Shown piece by piece: positions 26,394-36,537 of a stretch of 64,000 nucleotides of DNA (position 1 is its first letter; every line of letters starts with the position of its first letter). Both the position numbers and the translations under genes were made by a program. Source of the stretch: Rhodococcus sp. G-MC3. GTDB lineage: Bacteria > Actinomycetota > Actinomycetes > Mycobacteriales > Mycobacteriaceae. The notes beneath the pieces were generated by a model that saw only the letters and a program-made list of their open reading frames with translations, had not been told where the DNA came from and ran no database searches. The stretch spans positions 1 to 64,000 of the forward strand of contig NZ_JASISW010000019.1 in assembly GCF_030063335.1 (NCBI RefSeq). The letters are read 5' to 3'.

Positions 26394-27418
26394 TGACGTT
26401 GTCTGCGTTGACCGTGTTGATTGTCGGACTGATAGCGGTTCTCGTCCTGATTGTCGGACTGTGGGCGTACGGAACAGCGAACAGGCTCGACCGTTTGCAT
26501 GTTCGTACCGACCTGGCCTGGCAGTCGCTCGATTCGGCACTCGCGCGGCGCGCAGTGGTCGCGCGCGCGGTCTCTGCCGCCGTTCGCGCCAGTGTCGACC
26601 GGAGTCGGAAGCTCGCCTCGTTGGCCGATGCCGCCGAACGTGCGGACCGAGTTCACCGTGAGGGTGCCGAAAACGACGTGTCAGTTGCGTTGGCGTCACT
26701 CGATTCCGCAGATCTGCCGCCTCAACTTGTCGCCGAGCTCGCAGACGCGGAGGCCCGTGTACTCATCGCGCGTCGGTTCCACAACGATGCGGTTCGAGAC
26801 ACGTTGGCGCTACGGACCACCCTGCCGGTGCGGATCCTTCATCTCGGCGGAACTGCGCCATTACCGACGTACTTCGAGATCGCCGAACGATCGGCCTCGG
26901 AAACGTTCGGACACGAGGACAGAGCCGTGCAGCGCACGTCGTCGCGCGTCGTGTTGGTCGACGAACGCGGGCGGGTGCTGCTTCTACGCGGGCACGATCC
27001 CACTGTGCCGGAAATCTACTTCTGGTTCACGATCGGTGGTGCCGTCGAATCAGGGGAGAACCTGCGCGACGCTGCCGCCCGTGAAGTGCGTGAGGAAACC
27101 GGTTTGACGGTCGACCCGGCCGCGCTCAGAGGTCCGCTGTGGAGGCGTGTTGCGACTTTCCCTTTCAACGGCACATTGCTGCGCTCGGAGGAGCTGTTCT
27201 TCGCCTTTCGCACTCAGGAGTTCGAACCGGAGCACAGTGGATTCACCGATCTGGAACGCCGGACGGTCACCGGACATCGATGGTGTACCGAGGACGATAT
27301 CCGTCTCCTCGCCGCAACCGGTGAGACCGTGTATCCGCAGGATCTCGCGGAATTGCTCGACGAGGTGAACATCGTTCTCGCAAGGCGAGTCGAGCCCGAA
27401 GTCCGCGCCATCCGCTGA
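26393..27418 (+). CDS. Membrane-anchored Nudix hydrolase with LemA-like N-terminal part
   Basis: A 341-aa protein in two parts. Residues 5-25 form one transmembrane segment; about 30-175 form a helical region reminiscent of LemA. From about 185 a Nudix domain follows, with the box GGAVESG at 215 continuing to REVREETGL at about 229-237, all catalytic glutamates kept. It hydrolyses a nucleoside-diphosphate-linked substrate, identity unknown. Start ATG shares one base with the pimA stop, as in the Rv2610c-Rv2609c pair, so a link to GDP-mannose or other sugar nucleotides is possible. Confidence 0.85.
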   Translation: MTLSALTVLIVGLIAVLVLIVGLWAYGTANRLDRLHVRTDLAWQSLDSALARRAVVARAVSAAVRASVDRSRKLASLADAAERADRVHREGAENDVSVALASLDSADLPPQLVAELADAEARVLIARRFHNDAVRDTLALRTTLPVRILHLGGTAPLPTYFEIAERSASETFGHEDRAVQRTSSRVVLVDERGRVLLLRGHDPTVPEIYFWFTIGGAVESGENLRDAAAREVREETGLTVDPAALRGPLWRRVATFPFNGTLLRSEELFFAFRTQEFEPEHSGFTDLERRTVTGHRWCTEDDIRLLAATGETVYPQDLAELLDEVNIVLARRVEPEVRAIR

Positions 27419-27559
27419 AAGTGTGAGGGCCGAGGTAAAAGGGGTCCAGGCATTGCCGATTGGCTATGGAAACGAAGACCACTGCCGCCTACCATCGATC
27501 GCGCGCAGTATCGCATCGAATGCCTGCGCAGCACTGTTCCCACACATCAGGAGTTTGCC

Positions 27560-28495
27560 TTGAGTACCCCCATCGTGCCTGCATCCAACGAATCTGCGAG
27601 CGGTGATTCTGTGAGCGGAACCGGAACCGCCCGCGTCAAGCGCGGTATGGCAGAAATGCTCAAGGGCGGCGTGATCATGGACGTCGTCACCGCCGATCAG
27701 GCAAAGATCGCCGAGGACGCCGGAGCTGTCGCTGTCATGGCCCTCGAGAGGGTCCCCGCCGACATTCGCGCACAGGGTGGCGTGTCCCGGATGAGCGACC
27801 CGGACATGATCGACAGCATCATCTCCTCGGTCAGCATTCCCGTGATGGCCAAGGCTCGCATCGGACACTTCGTCGAAGCGCAGATCCTGCAGAGTCTCGG
27901 TGTCGATTACATCGACGAATCCGAGGTGCTCACACCCGCGGATTACGCGAACCACATCGAGAAGTGGAATTTCACCGTTCCGTTCGTCTGTGGTGCAACC
28001 AATCTCGGTGAGGCGCTGCGTCGGATCACCGAAGGAGCCGCGATGATCAGGTCCAAGGGCGAGGCCGGTACCGGTGACGTATCCAACGCCACTACCCACA
28101 TGCGCAAGATTCGCGGAGAGATCCGCCGATTGACGTCGCTTCCCGAAGACGAACTGTATGTGGCAGCCAAGGAGTTGCAGGCGCCGTACGATCTCGTCGT
28201 CGAAGTTGCCCGCGCGGGCAAGCTCCCGGTCACCCTGTTCACCGCCGGAGGTATCGCCACACCTGCCGACGCCGCGATGATGATGCAGCTCGGCGCCGAA
28301 GGCGTGTTCGTCGGATCCGGCATCTTCAAGTCCGGCAATCCGAAGGAGCGTGCCGAGGCTATCGTCAAGGCAACCACGTTCCACGACGACCCCGATGTGC
28401 TTGCGAAGATCTCGCGCGGACTCGGTGAGGCCATGGTCGGCATCAACGTCGACGACCTTCCGGTAGGCCATCGCCTGGCCGAGCGCGGTTGGTGA
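27560..28495 (+). CDS. pdxS: Pyridoxal 5'-phosphate synthase subunit PdxS
   Basis: A 311-aa (beta/alpha)8 synthase that builds PLP from ribose 5-phosphate, glyceraldehyde 3-phosphate and ammonia. Typical stretches: [36 protein letters not shown] with Lys98 as the Schiff-base lysine, and [20 protein letters not shown]. The start is a TTG with AGGAG six nt upstream. Its glutaminase partner pdxT is separated by two other genes. The 141-nt gap upstream shows no clear riboswitch. Confidence 0.95.
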   Translation: MSTPIVPASNESASGDSVSGTGTARVKRGMAEMLKGGVIMDVVTADQAKIAEDAGAVAVMALERVPADIRAQGGVSRMSDPDMIDSIISSVSIPVMAKARIGHFVEAQILQSLGVDYIDESEVLTPADYANHIEKWNFTVPFVCGATNLGEALRRITEGAAMIRSKGEAGTGDVSNATTHMRKIRGEIRRLTSLPEDELYVAAKELQAPYDLVVEVARAGKLPVTLFTAGGIATPADAAMMMQLGAEGVFVGSGIFKSGNPKERAEAIVKATTFHDDPDVLAKISRGLGEAMVGINVDDLPVGHRLAERGW

Positions 28496-28504
28496 CCGAA
28501 CTGA

Positions 28505-29173
28505 TCAGGTTCGAGAGCGCGGCAGTATCGCGGGCCGCTCCGGATGGTCCCAGCGCACGGTGAAGTCGGGTTCGGGCCCCTCACGTGCGTCGGAGTACTC
28601 CTCGTAGAACCGTAGGAGCGGCTCGATCGTCCAGTGCTGATCGCCTCGAGTCTGCCGTCGTAGTGCACCTGGACTGAGCTGCAGGTGCACTACGGCCGAG
28701 GGGTCGGCGATGCGCCCCAGCATCATCGGTCCGGCAATGATCAGGACCTGGTCCGATGCGGCGACCACCAATTTTGCTCGGGCAGATCGGTCTGCTGCTT
28801 CGTCCCACAATCGTGGAAGATAGCTGCCTCGCCCGTTCGATGCGAGCGGCGAGACGATTTCCCGATGCACTGCGTTGAAGTCGAACCATGCTGTGCGATA
28901 AGACAACTCATCGGTATGGGAGTATTCGAAGCGCAGTGACGCCGGGCGCACGAAATCATGAAGATCGATTACGTCACATGCCCGGCCGGTGCTCTGTACA
29001 CGTCGGCTGACGCGGTGCGCGAACTCGACGGGGTCGGCGGCGTCTGCGCCGTCGACAACCGCAATGGACCGCTCTCGGACCGGAATTCGATCGACGACGC
29101 TCTCGACGAGCACGTCGGGAAAGATCGGCAGGGGAGCCGTGAAATCCGGGCGCGGGGGATCGGAGTTGAGCAC
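28505..29173 (-). CDS. Uridine-kinase-like protein with degenerate P-loop
   Basis: A 222-aa protein that aligns by eye with actinobacterial uridine-kinase-like P-loop proteins, but the loop at residues 41-50 reads DGADAADPVE in place of G-x4-GK-S/T. Lysine and the Ser/Thr are missing, so ATP binding in the usual way is unlikely. Later parts look like the family: DVIDLHDFVRPASLRFEY, SYRTAWFDFNAVHREIV and VVAASDQVLIIAGPMML. Start GTG 29173. It is inserted on the opposite strand between pdxS and tesB. Function unknown. Confidence 0.7.
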   Translation of the reverse strand: MLNSDPPRPDFTAPLPIFPDVLVESVVDRIPVRERSIAVVDGADAADPVEFAHRVSRRVQSTGRACDVIDLHDFVRPASLRFEYSHTDELSYRTAWFDFNAVHREIVSPLASNGRGSYLPRLWDEAADRSARAKLVVAASDQVLIIAGPMMLGRIADPSAVVHLQLSPGALRRQTRGDQHWTIEPLLRFYEEYSDAREGPEPDFTVRWDHPERPAILPRSRT

Positions 29174-29237
29174 CGGTCCATCTTGTCAGCCCGGGGGTGT
29201 TGTTAGCCTTCACCGGCAGCGACAAGAAAGGTGCACC

Positions 29238-30089
29238 ATGGCCAGCATCGAGGACATACTCGAACTCGAACGCATCGAGAACGACATCTTTCGCGGTAGA
29301 ACGTTTCCGAGTCTGCTTCAGCGCACATTCGGTGGTCAGGTCGCAGGCCAAGCACTCGCGTCCGCCGTGAACACCGTGAGCGAGGACTTTCGGGTTCACT
29401 CTCTGCACGGGTATTTTCTCCGTCCCGGTAACCCGACGGAGCCGACGGTCTATCTGGTCGACCGTATCCGCGACGGCCGCTCGTTCTGCACTCGGCGTGT
29501 CACCGGACTGCAGGACGGCAAAGCAATTTTCACAATGTCCGCGTCGTTTCACGTCGAGGACGAGGGTATTTCTCATCAGGACACGATGCCGAGAGTGGTC
29601 GACCCGGAAAGCCTTCCCGATCCGCGTGACCTGCCGGACTTCGACAATTCCTTCTACGAGGAATGGAACGAATGGGATATCCGGAGGATTCCCGACCATC
29701 AAACCGAGAAGCACCCGAGCTTCGCGGCTCAGCAGCGCGTGTGGTTTCGCTACCGAGATCGCCTTCCGGACAGTCAGGTCTTCCACGTCTGCACGTTGGC
29801 TTACATGTCGGATATGACTCTGATCGGATCTGCGAAGGTGCCGCATCCGGGTGTGGTGACTCAGACGGCGTCGCTCGACCACGCCTTGTGGTTTCTGCGG
29901 CCCTTCCGCGCCGACGAGTGGTTGCTGTACGACCAGACGTCGCCGTCTGCGGACTTCGGTCGAGCGCTGGCTCAAGGTCGCATCTTCGATCAGCAGGGTC
30001 GGATGGTTGCGGCAGTGGTCCAGGAAGGGCTCATGCGTATCGAACGCGACAAGACCAAGACGATCTCCGACCCGTTCGTGCCGAAGTGA
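29238..30089 (+). CDS. tesB: Acyl-CoA thioesterase II
   Basis: A 283-aa double hot-dog thioesterase that hydrolyses medium and long acyl-CoA. The first repeat has [20 protein letters not shown] and [21 protein letters not shown]; the second has [13 protein letters not shown] and [20 protein letters not shown], followed by [12 protein letters not shown], carrying the Asp/Thr/Gln triad of the family. AAAGG precedes ATG 29238 and a TAGCCT box lies about 25 nt further up. It overlaps pdxT by 4 bp (GTGA), the order of Rv2605c-Rv2604c. Confidence 0.93.
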   Translation: MASIEDILELERIENDIFRGRTFPSLLQRTFGGQVAGQALASAVNTVSEDFRVHSLHGYFLRPGNPTEPTVYLVDRIRDGRSFCTRRVTGLQDGKAIFTMSASFHVEDEGISHQDTMPRVVDPESLPDPRDLPDFDNSFYEEWNEWDIRRIPDHQTEKHPSFAAQQRVWFRYRDRLPDSQVFHVCTLAYMSDMTLIGSAKVPHPGVVTQTASLDHALWFLRPFRADEWLLYDQTSPSADFGRALAQGRIFDQQGRMVAAVVQEGLMRIERDKTKTISDPFVPK

Positions 30090-30688
30090 CCGGTCCGACC
30101 ATCGGTGTCCTTGCATTACAGGGCGATGTGCGCGAACACCTGGCGGCGCTGAGGTCGAGCGGGGCGACCGGTGTCGCGGTGCGTCGACCGCAGGAACTGG
30201 ATGCGGTCGACGGGCTGATCATTCCCGGCGGGGAGTCCACGACCATGAGCAATTTGCTGTCGGTGTTCGATCTCCTCGAACCGTTGCGCGCCCGGTTGAA
30301 GGACGGGCTTCCCGCCTACGGCTCGTGCGCGGGCATGATTCTTCTCGCGAGCGAAGTACTCGACACCAGACCCGACGCGCAGCATCTCGACGGTCTCGAC
30401 ATCACCGTGCGTCGCAATGCATTCGGCCGGCAGGTGGACTCGTTCGAGACCGACCTGGAGTTCGCGGGCATCGTCGGCGACCCGGTCCGCGCGGTGTTCA
30501 TTCGAGCGCCGTGGGTGGAACGGGTCGGTCACGGCGTCGAGGTTTTGGCCGAGGTTCCGGACGGACCCGCAGCGGGGCGCGTGGTGGCAGTGCGGCAGGG
30601 TGCGATCATGGCAACCAGCTTCCATCCCGAAGTGACAGGCGACAGCCGCGTTCACGAATTGTTCGTCGACCTGGTTCGTTCCAGGTAA
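30086..30688 (+). CDS. pdxT: Pyridoxal 5'-phosphate synthase glutaminase subunit PdxT
   Basis: A 200-aa class I glutamine amidotransferase that feeds ammonia to Pdx[18 protein letters not shown] and [11 protein letters not shown] open the protein; the nucleophile is Cys81 in [11 protein letters not shown], and the His-Glu pair is in [10 protein letters not shown]. Start GTG 30086 overlaps the tesB stop. Unlike in many genomes pdxT is not next to pdxS here, but in the same local neighbourhood. Confidence 0.95.
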   Translation: MTGPTIGVLALQGDVREHLAALRSSGATGVAVRRPQELDAVDGLIIPGGESTTMSNLLSVFDLLEPLRARLKDGLPAYGSCAGMILLASEVLDTRPDAQHLDGLDITVRRNAFGRQVDSFETDLEFAGIVGDPVRAVFIRAPWVERVGHGVEVLAEVPDGPAAGRVVAVRQGAIMATSFHPEVTGDSRVHELFVDLVRSR

Positions 30689-30835
30689 GCGATGTGCCGG
30701 TGACGCGCTTGCGAGATCCCGCGGACTCATCGAGACCATCGAACCTCTGAAGCGCTACCTGCAACTCACTACGGTTGTGCACGCGTAAACTACGAAAACA
30801 CTTTGATCTGTTCGGTACGAAAGGGGCTCCATCGT

Positions 30836-31591
30836 ATGAGCGGCCACTCCAAATGGGCCACCACCAAGCACAAGAAGGCGGTGGTCGATGCAAGACGCGG
30901 CAAGTCGTTCGCCAAGCTCGTCAAGAACATCGAGGTGGCGGCTCGCACCGGTGGCGGCGATCCGGTGGGTAACCCGACGTTGTTCGACGCTATCCAGAAG
31001 GCGAAGAAGACGTCCGTTCCCAACGACAATATCGAGCGCGCCCGTAAGCGCGGCGCAGGAGAGGAAGCCGGGGGCGCCGACTGGCAGACCATCATGTACG
31101 AGGGCTACGGACCCAACGGTGTCGCTGTGCTGATCGAGTGCCTCACCGACAACCGTAATCGCGCCGCAGGCGAGGTTCGTATCGCGATGACCCGCAACGG
31201 CGGCAACATGGCTGACCCGGGATCGGTGTCCTACCTGTTCTCCCGTAAGGGTGTCGTGACGCTGGAGAAGAACGGCCAGAGCGAGGACGACGTCCTCATG
31301 GCGGTCCTCGACGCCGGTGCCGAGGACGTCAACGACAACGGTGACACCTTCGAAATCGTCAGTGAGCCCACCGACCTGGTCGCCGTTCGAACAGCATTGC
31401 AAGAGGCAGGCATCGACTACGACTCCGCCGAAGCCAGCTTCCAGGCGTCGGTCAGTATCCCAGTCGATGCCGACGGGGCACGCAAGGTGTTCAAGCTCAT
31501 CGACGCGCTCGAGGACAGCGACGACGTTCAGAACGTGTGGTCGAACGTCGATCTCTCCGACGAAGTGATGGCCGAGCTCGACGAGGAATGA
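30836..31591 (+). CDS. yebC: YebC/PmpR family transcriptional regulator
   Basis: A 251-aa protein of the highly conserved YebC family. It begins [20 protein letters not shown], followed by [20 protein letters not shown] and the [20 protein letters not shown] block. Family members act as DNA-binding regulators, and some relieve ribosome stalling at proline runs. It lies directly upstream of ruvCAB, as in most bacteria. A possible TAAACT -10 box is about 45 nt before the ATG and AAAGGGG precedes it. Confidence 0.94.
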   Translation: MSGHSKWATTKHKKAVVDARRGKSFAKLVKNIEVAARTGGGDPVGNPTLFDAIQKAKKTSVPNDNIERARKRGAGEEAGGADWQTIMYEGYGPNGVAVLIECLTDNRNRAAGEVRIAMTRNGGNMADPGSVSYLFSRKGVVTLEKNGQSEDDVLMAVLDAGAEDVNDNGDTFEIVSEPTDLVAVRTALQEAGIDYDSAEASFQASVSIPVDADGARKVFKLIDALEDSDDVQNVWSNVDLSDEVMAELDEE

Positions 31592-31677
31592 TCCCGGCGG
31601 GGGTGTCGCACGCGGGAACTCGTTGCTGATTCCGATACGCTATCGAACAACAGTTCGTAAGCGAATGGGAGACAAGT

Positions 31678-32322
31678 GTGCGAGTGATGGGCGTCGACCC
31701 CGGTCTCACCCGGTGCGGACTGAGCTTGATCGAAGGTGGGGCGGGTCGTAGTGTCATCGCGCTCGATGTCGATGTCGTGCGTACGCCCGCCGACATGGAC
31801 CTCGCGCAGAGACTGCTTCGGATCTCGGAGGCTGCCGAGTACTGGTTGGACACGCACAAGCCGACCGTCGTCGCGATCGAGCGAGTGTTCGCGCAGCAGA
31901 ATGTCCGCACAGCCATGGGTACGGCTCAGGCGGGGGGAGTTATCGCTCTGGCAGCTGCGCGACGCGGAATCGATGTGTGCTTCCATACGCCGAGCGAGGT
32001 GAAGGCTGCCGTCACCGGTAACGGCAGCGCCGACAAAGCCCAGGTCACCGCGATGGTTATGCGTATCCTCGGTCTGCAGACCGCTCCCACCCCCGCTGAT
32101 GCTGCCGATGCGTTGGCGTTGGGGATCTGTCACTGCTGGAGAGCCCCGATGATCGCGCGAATGGCCAAGGCCGAGGCGATGGCGGCGGAACAGAAACGTA
32201 AGTACGAGGCGCGCCTGGCCGAGGAGCGAAAAGCGCGCGCTGCTGCGGCCAAGAAGCTCGAACGTGCCAAGGCCAGCAGCGCGAAGGCCGGCAGCGTCAA
32301 GAGAGAGGCAGGTGCCCGATGA
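31678..32322 (+). CDS. ruvC: Crossover junction endodeoxyribonuclease RuvC
   Basis: A 214-aa Holliday junction resolvase. The acidic catalytic residues are recognisable in [31 protein letters not shown] and the late [12 protein letters not shown]. After the resolvase core (about 165 aa) there is a Lys/Ala/Arg-rich coiled-coil tail, longer than in E. coli. GTG 31678 is preceded by GGGAGACAA. Overlaps ruvA by 4 bp. Confidence 0.95.
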   Translation: MRVMGVDPGLTRCGLSLIEGGAGRSVIALDVDVVRTPADMDLAQRLLRISEAAEYWLDTHKPTVVAIERVFAQQNVRTAMGTAQAGGVIALAAARRGIDVCFHTPSEVKAAVTGNGSADKAQVTAMVMRILGLQTAPTPADAADALALGICHCWRAPMIARMAKAEAMAAEQKRKYEARLAEERKARAAAAKKLERAKASSAKAGSVKREAGAR

Positions 32323-32927
32323 TTGCGTCGATACGCGGCGAAGTTCTCGACATCGCACTCGATCACGCCGTCCTCGAGGCCTCCGGTGTCGGATATCGGG
32401 TGAACGCAACCCCTGCCACGCTCGGAACTCTCAGTCGCGGCTGCGAATCGCGGCTCTTGACGACGATGATCGTGCGTGAGGACTCGATGACGCTGTACGG
32501 CTTCGAGGACAGTGAATCGAGGGACCTGTTCTCGCTGTTGCTCAGCGTCTCCGGCGTCGGACCGCGCATTGCGATGGCGACCTTGGCTGTTCTCGATCCG
32601 ACCGCGCTGAGGTCCGCGCTGGCCGACGGGAACATCACCGCACTCACCCGTGTGCCCGGCATCGGAAAGCGCGGTGCTGAGCGAATGGTGGTGGAACTGC
32701 GGGACAAGGTCGATGCCATTTTCGGTAGCGGTGGGGGAGCGTCGTTCACGTCGGGGTCCGTCGTCGCCAATCCGGTGCGTGAGCAGATTGTCGAGGCACT
32801 TACCGGCCTGGGGTTCCCCGCGAAGCAGGCGGAAGATGCCACGGACGCAGTGCTCGCAGCGCAACCGGACGTGTCGACGTCGGCAGCACTGCGATCAGCT
32901 CTGGCCTCTCTGGGCAAAAGCAGATGA
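32319..32927 (+). CDS. ruvA: Holliday junction branch migration protein RuvA
   Basis: A 202-aa junction-binding protein that loads RuvB. N-terminal OB fold ([20 protein letters not shown]), two helix-hairpin-helix motifs ([20 protein letters not shown] and [20 protein letters not shown]) and a C-terminal three-helix domain that contacts RuvB. ATGA overlaps on both ends couple it to ruvC and ruvB. Confidence 0.96.
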   Translation: MIASIRGEVLDIALDHAVLEASGVGYRVNATPATLGTLSRGCESRLLTTMIVREDSMTLYGFEDSESRDLFSLLLSVSGVGPRIAMATLAVLDPTALRSALADGNITALTRVPGIGKRGAERMVVELRDKVDAIFGSGGGASFTSGSVVANPVREQIVEALTGLGFPAKQAEDATDAVLAAQPDVSTSAALRSALASLGKSR

Positions 32928-34015
32928 CAGAAGAATCGGAGTTCGAGAACTCCGGCGTCGATCACTCTGGGGTGAGTGCCGAGGCCATCCCGGAAGATCT
33001 CGACGTCGAGACGAGCCTGCGTCCGAAATCGCTTACCGACTTCATCGGTCAGCCGCGGGTACGCGAGCAGTTGCAGCTGGTCCTGACCGGCGCAAAACTC
33101 CGAGGTGGAACCCCGGATCACATTCTGATGTCCGGCCCACCCGGGCTGGGAAAGACGTCGATGGCGATGATCATCGCGCAAGAGCTGGGAACGTCGCTGC
33201 GGCTCACATCGGGACCGGCGCTGGAACGCGCAGGCGATCTGGCGGCGATGCTCAGCAACCTCGTCGAGGGTGACGTGCTGTTCATCGACGAGATACACCG
33301 CATCGCCAGGCCCGCGGAGGAAATGCTTTACCTGGCGATGGAGGACTTCAGGGTCGACGTCATTGTCGGCAAGGGACCGGGTGCCACATCCATCCCACTG
33401 GAGGTTGCGCCGTTCACCCTGGTCGGAGCTACTACCCGATCGGGGGCGCTCACCGGCCCGCTGCGAGATCGCTTCGGATTCGTTGCGCACATGGATTTCT
33501 ACGAGCCCGAGGAGCTGGAACGGATTCTGCTGCGGTCAGCGGGGATCCTCGGCGTTCCCATCGACAAGGCGGGCTGCGCCGAGATCGCGGGTCGATCGCG
33601 TGGCACGCCCCGCATCGCCAACCGTCTGCTGCGTCGGGTTCGTGACTACGCCGAAGTCCGCGGCGACGGCACCGTCACGAAACAGACAGCGCAGGAAGCG
33701 CTCATTGTCTACGACGTAGACCATTTGGGTCTCGACCGACTGGACCGAGCGGTACTCAGTGCTCTGATCAGAAGTTTCGGCGGAGGCCCCGTAGGAGTGT
33801 CCACGTTGGCCGTCGCGGTGGGCGAAGAGCCTGCGACGGTGGAAGAGGTGTGCGAGCCATTCCTCGTTCGGGCAGGCATGGTGGCGCGAACGCCTCGGGG
33901 GCGTGTGGCAACCGCCGCCGCATGGAAACATCTTCGTCTCGTCCCGCCTCCGGACCTTGCCATCGGTGGTATTTCCGTCCGAACCAACGAAGCTCAGCAG
34001 GACTTATTCGAATAA
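32924..34015 (+). CDS. ruvB: Holliday junction branch migration ATPase RuvB
   Basis: A 363-aa AAA+ motor. Walker A is [17 protein letters not shown], Walker [10 protein letters not shown], sensor/arginine region [19 protein letters not shown], and the C-terminal winged helix has [14 protein letters not shown]. Last gene of the ruvCAB operon; the 126-nt gap to yajC probably holds a new promoter. Confidence 0.97.
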   Translation: MTEESEFENSGVDHSGVSAEAIPEDLDVETSLRPKSLTDFIGQPRVREQLQLVLTGAKLRGGTPDHILMSGPPGLGKTSMAMIIAQELGTSLRLTSGPALERAGDLAAMLSNLVEGDVLFIDEIHRIARPAEEMLYLAMEDFRVDVIVGKGPGATSIPLEVAPFTLVGATTRSGALTGPLRDRFGFVAHMDFYEPEELERILLRSAGILGVPIDKAGCAEIAGRSRGTPRIANRLLRRVRDYAEVRGDGTVTKQTAQEALIVYDVDHLGLDRLDRAVLSALIRSFGGGPVGVSTLAVAVGEEPATVEEVCEPFLVRAGMVARTPRGRVATAAAWKHLRLVPPPDLAIGGISVRTNEAQQDLFE

Positions 34016-34141
34016 TCTGCTGATAATCGGCAGTTGGCGGATAGATCGAGTGCGGAGTAATGGCACACTGGGACGAACGCGTGGCACCGATAGACCGCCG
34101 CAACCTTTTCGACACCGACACTTTTAGGACTGACGTAGAAG

Positions 34142-34543
34142 ATGGAACTGCTATTCCCGCTGCTGATCGTGGCATTGCTCGTGCCGATGTTCCTCAACGT
34201 GCGCAAGCAGAAGAGAGCGCTGGCCAGTACCCAGTCGCTGCAGAATTCGCTGAAGATCGGTGATGAGGTAGTTACCACCGCAGGACTGTATGCGCGTGTC
34301 GTTCTGGTCGAGGACGACACCGTGGACCTCGAAATCGCCGACGGTGTCATCACCACGTGGTCACTCGCCGTCGTTCGCGAGGTCCTGCCGCCGGAGAGCG
34401 AAGAAGAGTTCACTGCCCCCGACGACCTGTCCGGAATCGAAGGCGCGGGCACCGCATCGCCGTCTCTCGAGAAGACGAATCTCGATAAAGCGCCCGTTGA
34501 CGAGACCGTCGAGCAGACTGCGCGTCGTCTAGAAAAAGAGTGA
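34142..34543 (+). CDS. yajC: Preprotein translocase subunit YajC
   Basis: A 133-aa protein with one N-terminal transmembrane segment (ELLFPLLIVALLVPMFLNV) followed by RKQKRALASTQ and the conserved KIGDEVVTTAGLYARVV. The acidic C-terminal tail is longer than in E. coli. Partner of SecD-SecF at the Sec translocon. secD starts 163 nt further on. Confidence 0.93.
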   Translation: MELLFPLLIVALLVPMFLNVRKQKRALASTQSLQNSLKIGDEVVTTAGLYARVVLVEDDTVDLEIADGVITTWSLAVVREVLPPESEEEFTAPDDLSGIEGAGTASPSLEKTNLDKAPVDETVEQTARRLEKE

Positions 34544-34706
34544 TCCGAAAATGACCGCCGCCGCTGTCGGAGAAAATTCCGGCAGCGGTTTCGCGTGCCG
34601 GGGTCAAGTCGTCCGGTTCGTCTGGAATACGTCGACGTGACCGGTTCGGACATGCTCGCTGTTCGGATTGCACGTTCATCAACTGCCAAGAGGAGAATCA
34701 CACACC

Positions 34707-36536
34707 GTGGCACCTTCAAGCGGATCGGTGCATCCATCCCGCTATCTGGCCCTGTTCGGGGTGCTGATGGCAGTCGTGTTTGCGCTGGTCTTCTTCACCG
34801 GAGACAAGTCGCCCGAGCCCAAACTCGGAATCGACCTCGAGGGCGGCACGAGAGTGACGCTGACTGCGCGTACCCCGGACGGCAGCGCGCCGAGCAAGGA
34901 CAGCCTCGAGCAAGCGCAGCAGATCATCACCACCCGCGTCGACGGTCTCGGAGTCGCCGGGTCCGAGGTGCTCATCGATGGCGACAACCTCGTGATCACA
35001 GTTCCCGGTGACGACAGCTCCCAGGCTCGGACCCTCGGCCAGACAGCACGCCTGTTCATCAGGCCGGTCATTTCTGCGACCCAGCCGTCCGCGGGCCAGC
35101 CGTCCGCGGGCCAGCCGTCCGCGGGCCAGCCGTCCGCGGGCCAGCCGGCGGCGGGCCAGCCGTCCGCGGGCACCGAAGCCACTCCGACGGGTGATGCGCC
35201 CGCGGCCGAGACCCCGGCTCCCGCCGGTGACGCGGTTCCGCAGGGACGCCCGTTCCCGGCGCAGGATCCGAGCACGGTCGATACCAGTCCTGCGAGTCCG
35301 GCACCGGGGGATCCAGCGGCCACCCAGACGCTCGACCCTGCCGCGACGGCCACCGACGATCCCGCGGCTCCATCGGCTACCGGCACCGAAGCCGAGCAAG
35401 CTGCAGACCAGATAACCGAGGCCAAGGCGCTGCGCCAGAGCGAGGACCCGCAGGTTCAGCAGGTCGCGTCGGCGACCATCGATTGCAATGCGCCCGATCC
35501 ACTGCAAGGTAACGACGATCCAGCGCTTCCCCTGGTGGCGTGCAGCACCGATGGAACGTCCGTGTATCTCCTCGGTCCGAGCATCATCGACGGCCAGCAG
35601 ATCGCCGACGCATCCTCAGGATTCAACTCACAGCAGTCACGCCACGAGGTCAGCTTGACCTTCGACTCCTCGGGCAGCAATACCTGGGCTCAGTTCACCG
35701 GGTCCAACATCGGCAAGCAGGCCGCGTTCACGCTCGACTCGAAGGTTGTCAGCGCTCCCCAGATTCAGGGAGCCACACCTGCTGGCAGCGCGACGTCGAT
35801 CACCGGTCAGTTCACGGCACAGAGCGCGTCGGAGTTGGCCAACACATTGAAGTACGGATCGCTGCCGCTCTCGTTTGCCTCGTCCGAGGCCGAGACGGTC
35901 TCCGCCACGCTCGGACTTGCATCGCTCGAGGCCGGACTGCTCGCCGGCGCGATCGGTCTTGTGCTCGTCCTCGTCTACTGCCTGGTCTACTACCGCGCGC
36001 TGGGCTTCCTGACCGCGCTCTCGCTGATTCTCGCGGGTCTGATGGTCTACGGCATCCTTGTGCTTCTGGGTCGATGGATCAACTTCACGCTCGACCTCGC
36101 CGGAATCGCCGGTCTGATCATCGGAATCGGAATGACTGCCGACTCGTTCGTCGTCTTCTTCGAACGTATCAAGGATGAGATCAGGGAGGGCAGAAGCTTC
36201 CGCTCTGCTGTGCCGCGCGGTTGGACACGAGCCCGCAAGACCATCCTGTCCGGTAACGCCGTGAGCTTTATTGCAGCTGCGGTGCTGTATGCGCTGGCCG
36301 CCGGGCAGGTTCAGGGATTCGCATTCACCCTCGGTCTGACCACGATCCTCGACGTTCTCGTCGTCTTCCTGGTGACGTGGCCGTTGGTCAACCTTGCATC
36401 CCGATCCAAGTTCTGGTCCAAGCCCGGGGTGAACGGTCTCGGAGCAGTTGCCGAGATCGCACAGGAACGCAGGCGCGCCGCCGCTCGAACCACGGCGGGC
36501 AAGGCAGCAGCCAACGCATCTACGAAGGGGGCCTGA
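34707..36536 (+). CDS. secD: Protein translocase subunit SecD with repetitive insert
   Basis: A 609-aa RND-type subunit that pulls preproteins across the membrane with the proton gradient. TM1 is at about 10-30, then [16 protein letters not shown], an extracytoplasmic region, and five C-terminal TM segments starting at about [20 protein letters not shown], with [20 protein letters not shown]. The extracytoplasmic part has a low-complexity insert of about 100 residues, starting with five QPSAG and one QPAAG pentapeptides. GTG 34707 is chosen for AGGAGA ten nt upstream. Confidence 0.93.
   Translation: MAPSSGSVHPSRYLALFGVLMAVVFALVFFTGDKSPEPKLGIDLEGGTRVTLTARTPDGSAPSKDSLEQAQQIITTRVDGLGVAGSEVLIDGDNLVITVPGDDSSQARTLGQTARLFIRPVISATQPSAGQPSAGQPSAGQPSAGQPAAGQPSAGTEATPTGDAPAAETPAPAGDAVPQGRPFPAQDPSTVDTSPASPAPGDPAATQTLDPAATATDDPAAPSATGTEAEQAADQITEAKALRQSEDPQVQQVASATIDCNAPDPLQGNDDPALPLVACSTDGTSVYLLGPSIIDGQQIADASSGFNSQQSRHEVSLTFDSSGSNTWAQFTGSNIGKQAAFTLDSKVVSAPQIQGATPAGSATSITGQFTAQSASELANTLKYGSLPLSFASSEAETVSATLGLASLEAGLLAGAIGLVLVLVYCLVYYRALGFLTALSLILAGLMVYGILVLLGRWINFTLDLAGIAGLIIGIGMTADSFVVFFERIKDEIREGRSFRSAVPRGWTRARKTILSGNAVSFIAAAVLYALAAGQVQGFAFTLGLTTILDVLVVFLVTWPLVNLASRSKFWSKPGVNGLGAVAEIAQERRRAAARTTAGKAAANASTKGA
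35082..35171 (+). repeat. 15-bp minisatellite in secD, six units
   Basis: Six head-to-tail copies of CAGCCGTCCGCGGGC (35082-35171), the fifth with CCGGCG in place of CCGTCC. They encode QPSAG units in the periplasm-facing domain. Near-identity at DNA level suggests recent slippage. Confidence 0.92.
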
Positions 36537-36537
36537 T

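Noticed and set aside
27419-27559. Riboswitch upstream of pdxS
   Set aside because: No stable paired structure or known conserved core could be recognised by eye in the 141 nt.
35082-35171. CRISPR-like or mobile-element repeat
   Set aside because: Head-to-tail 15-bp coding units with no spacers; simple slippage.
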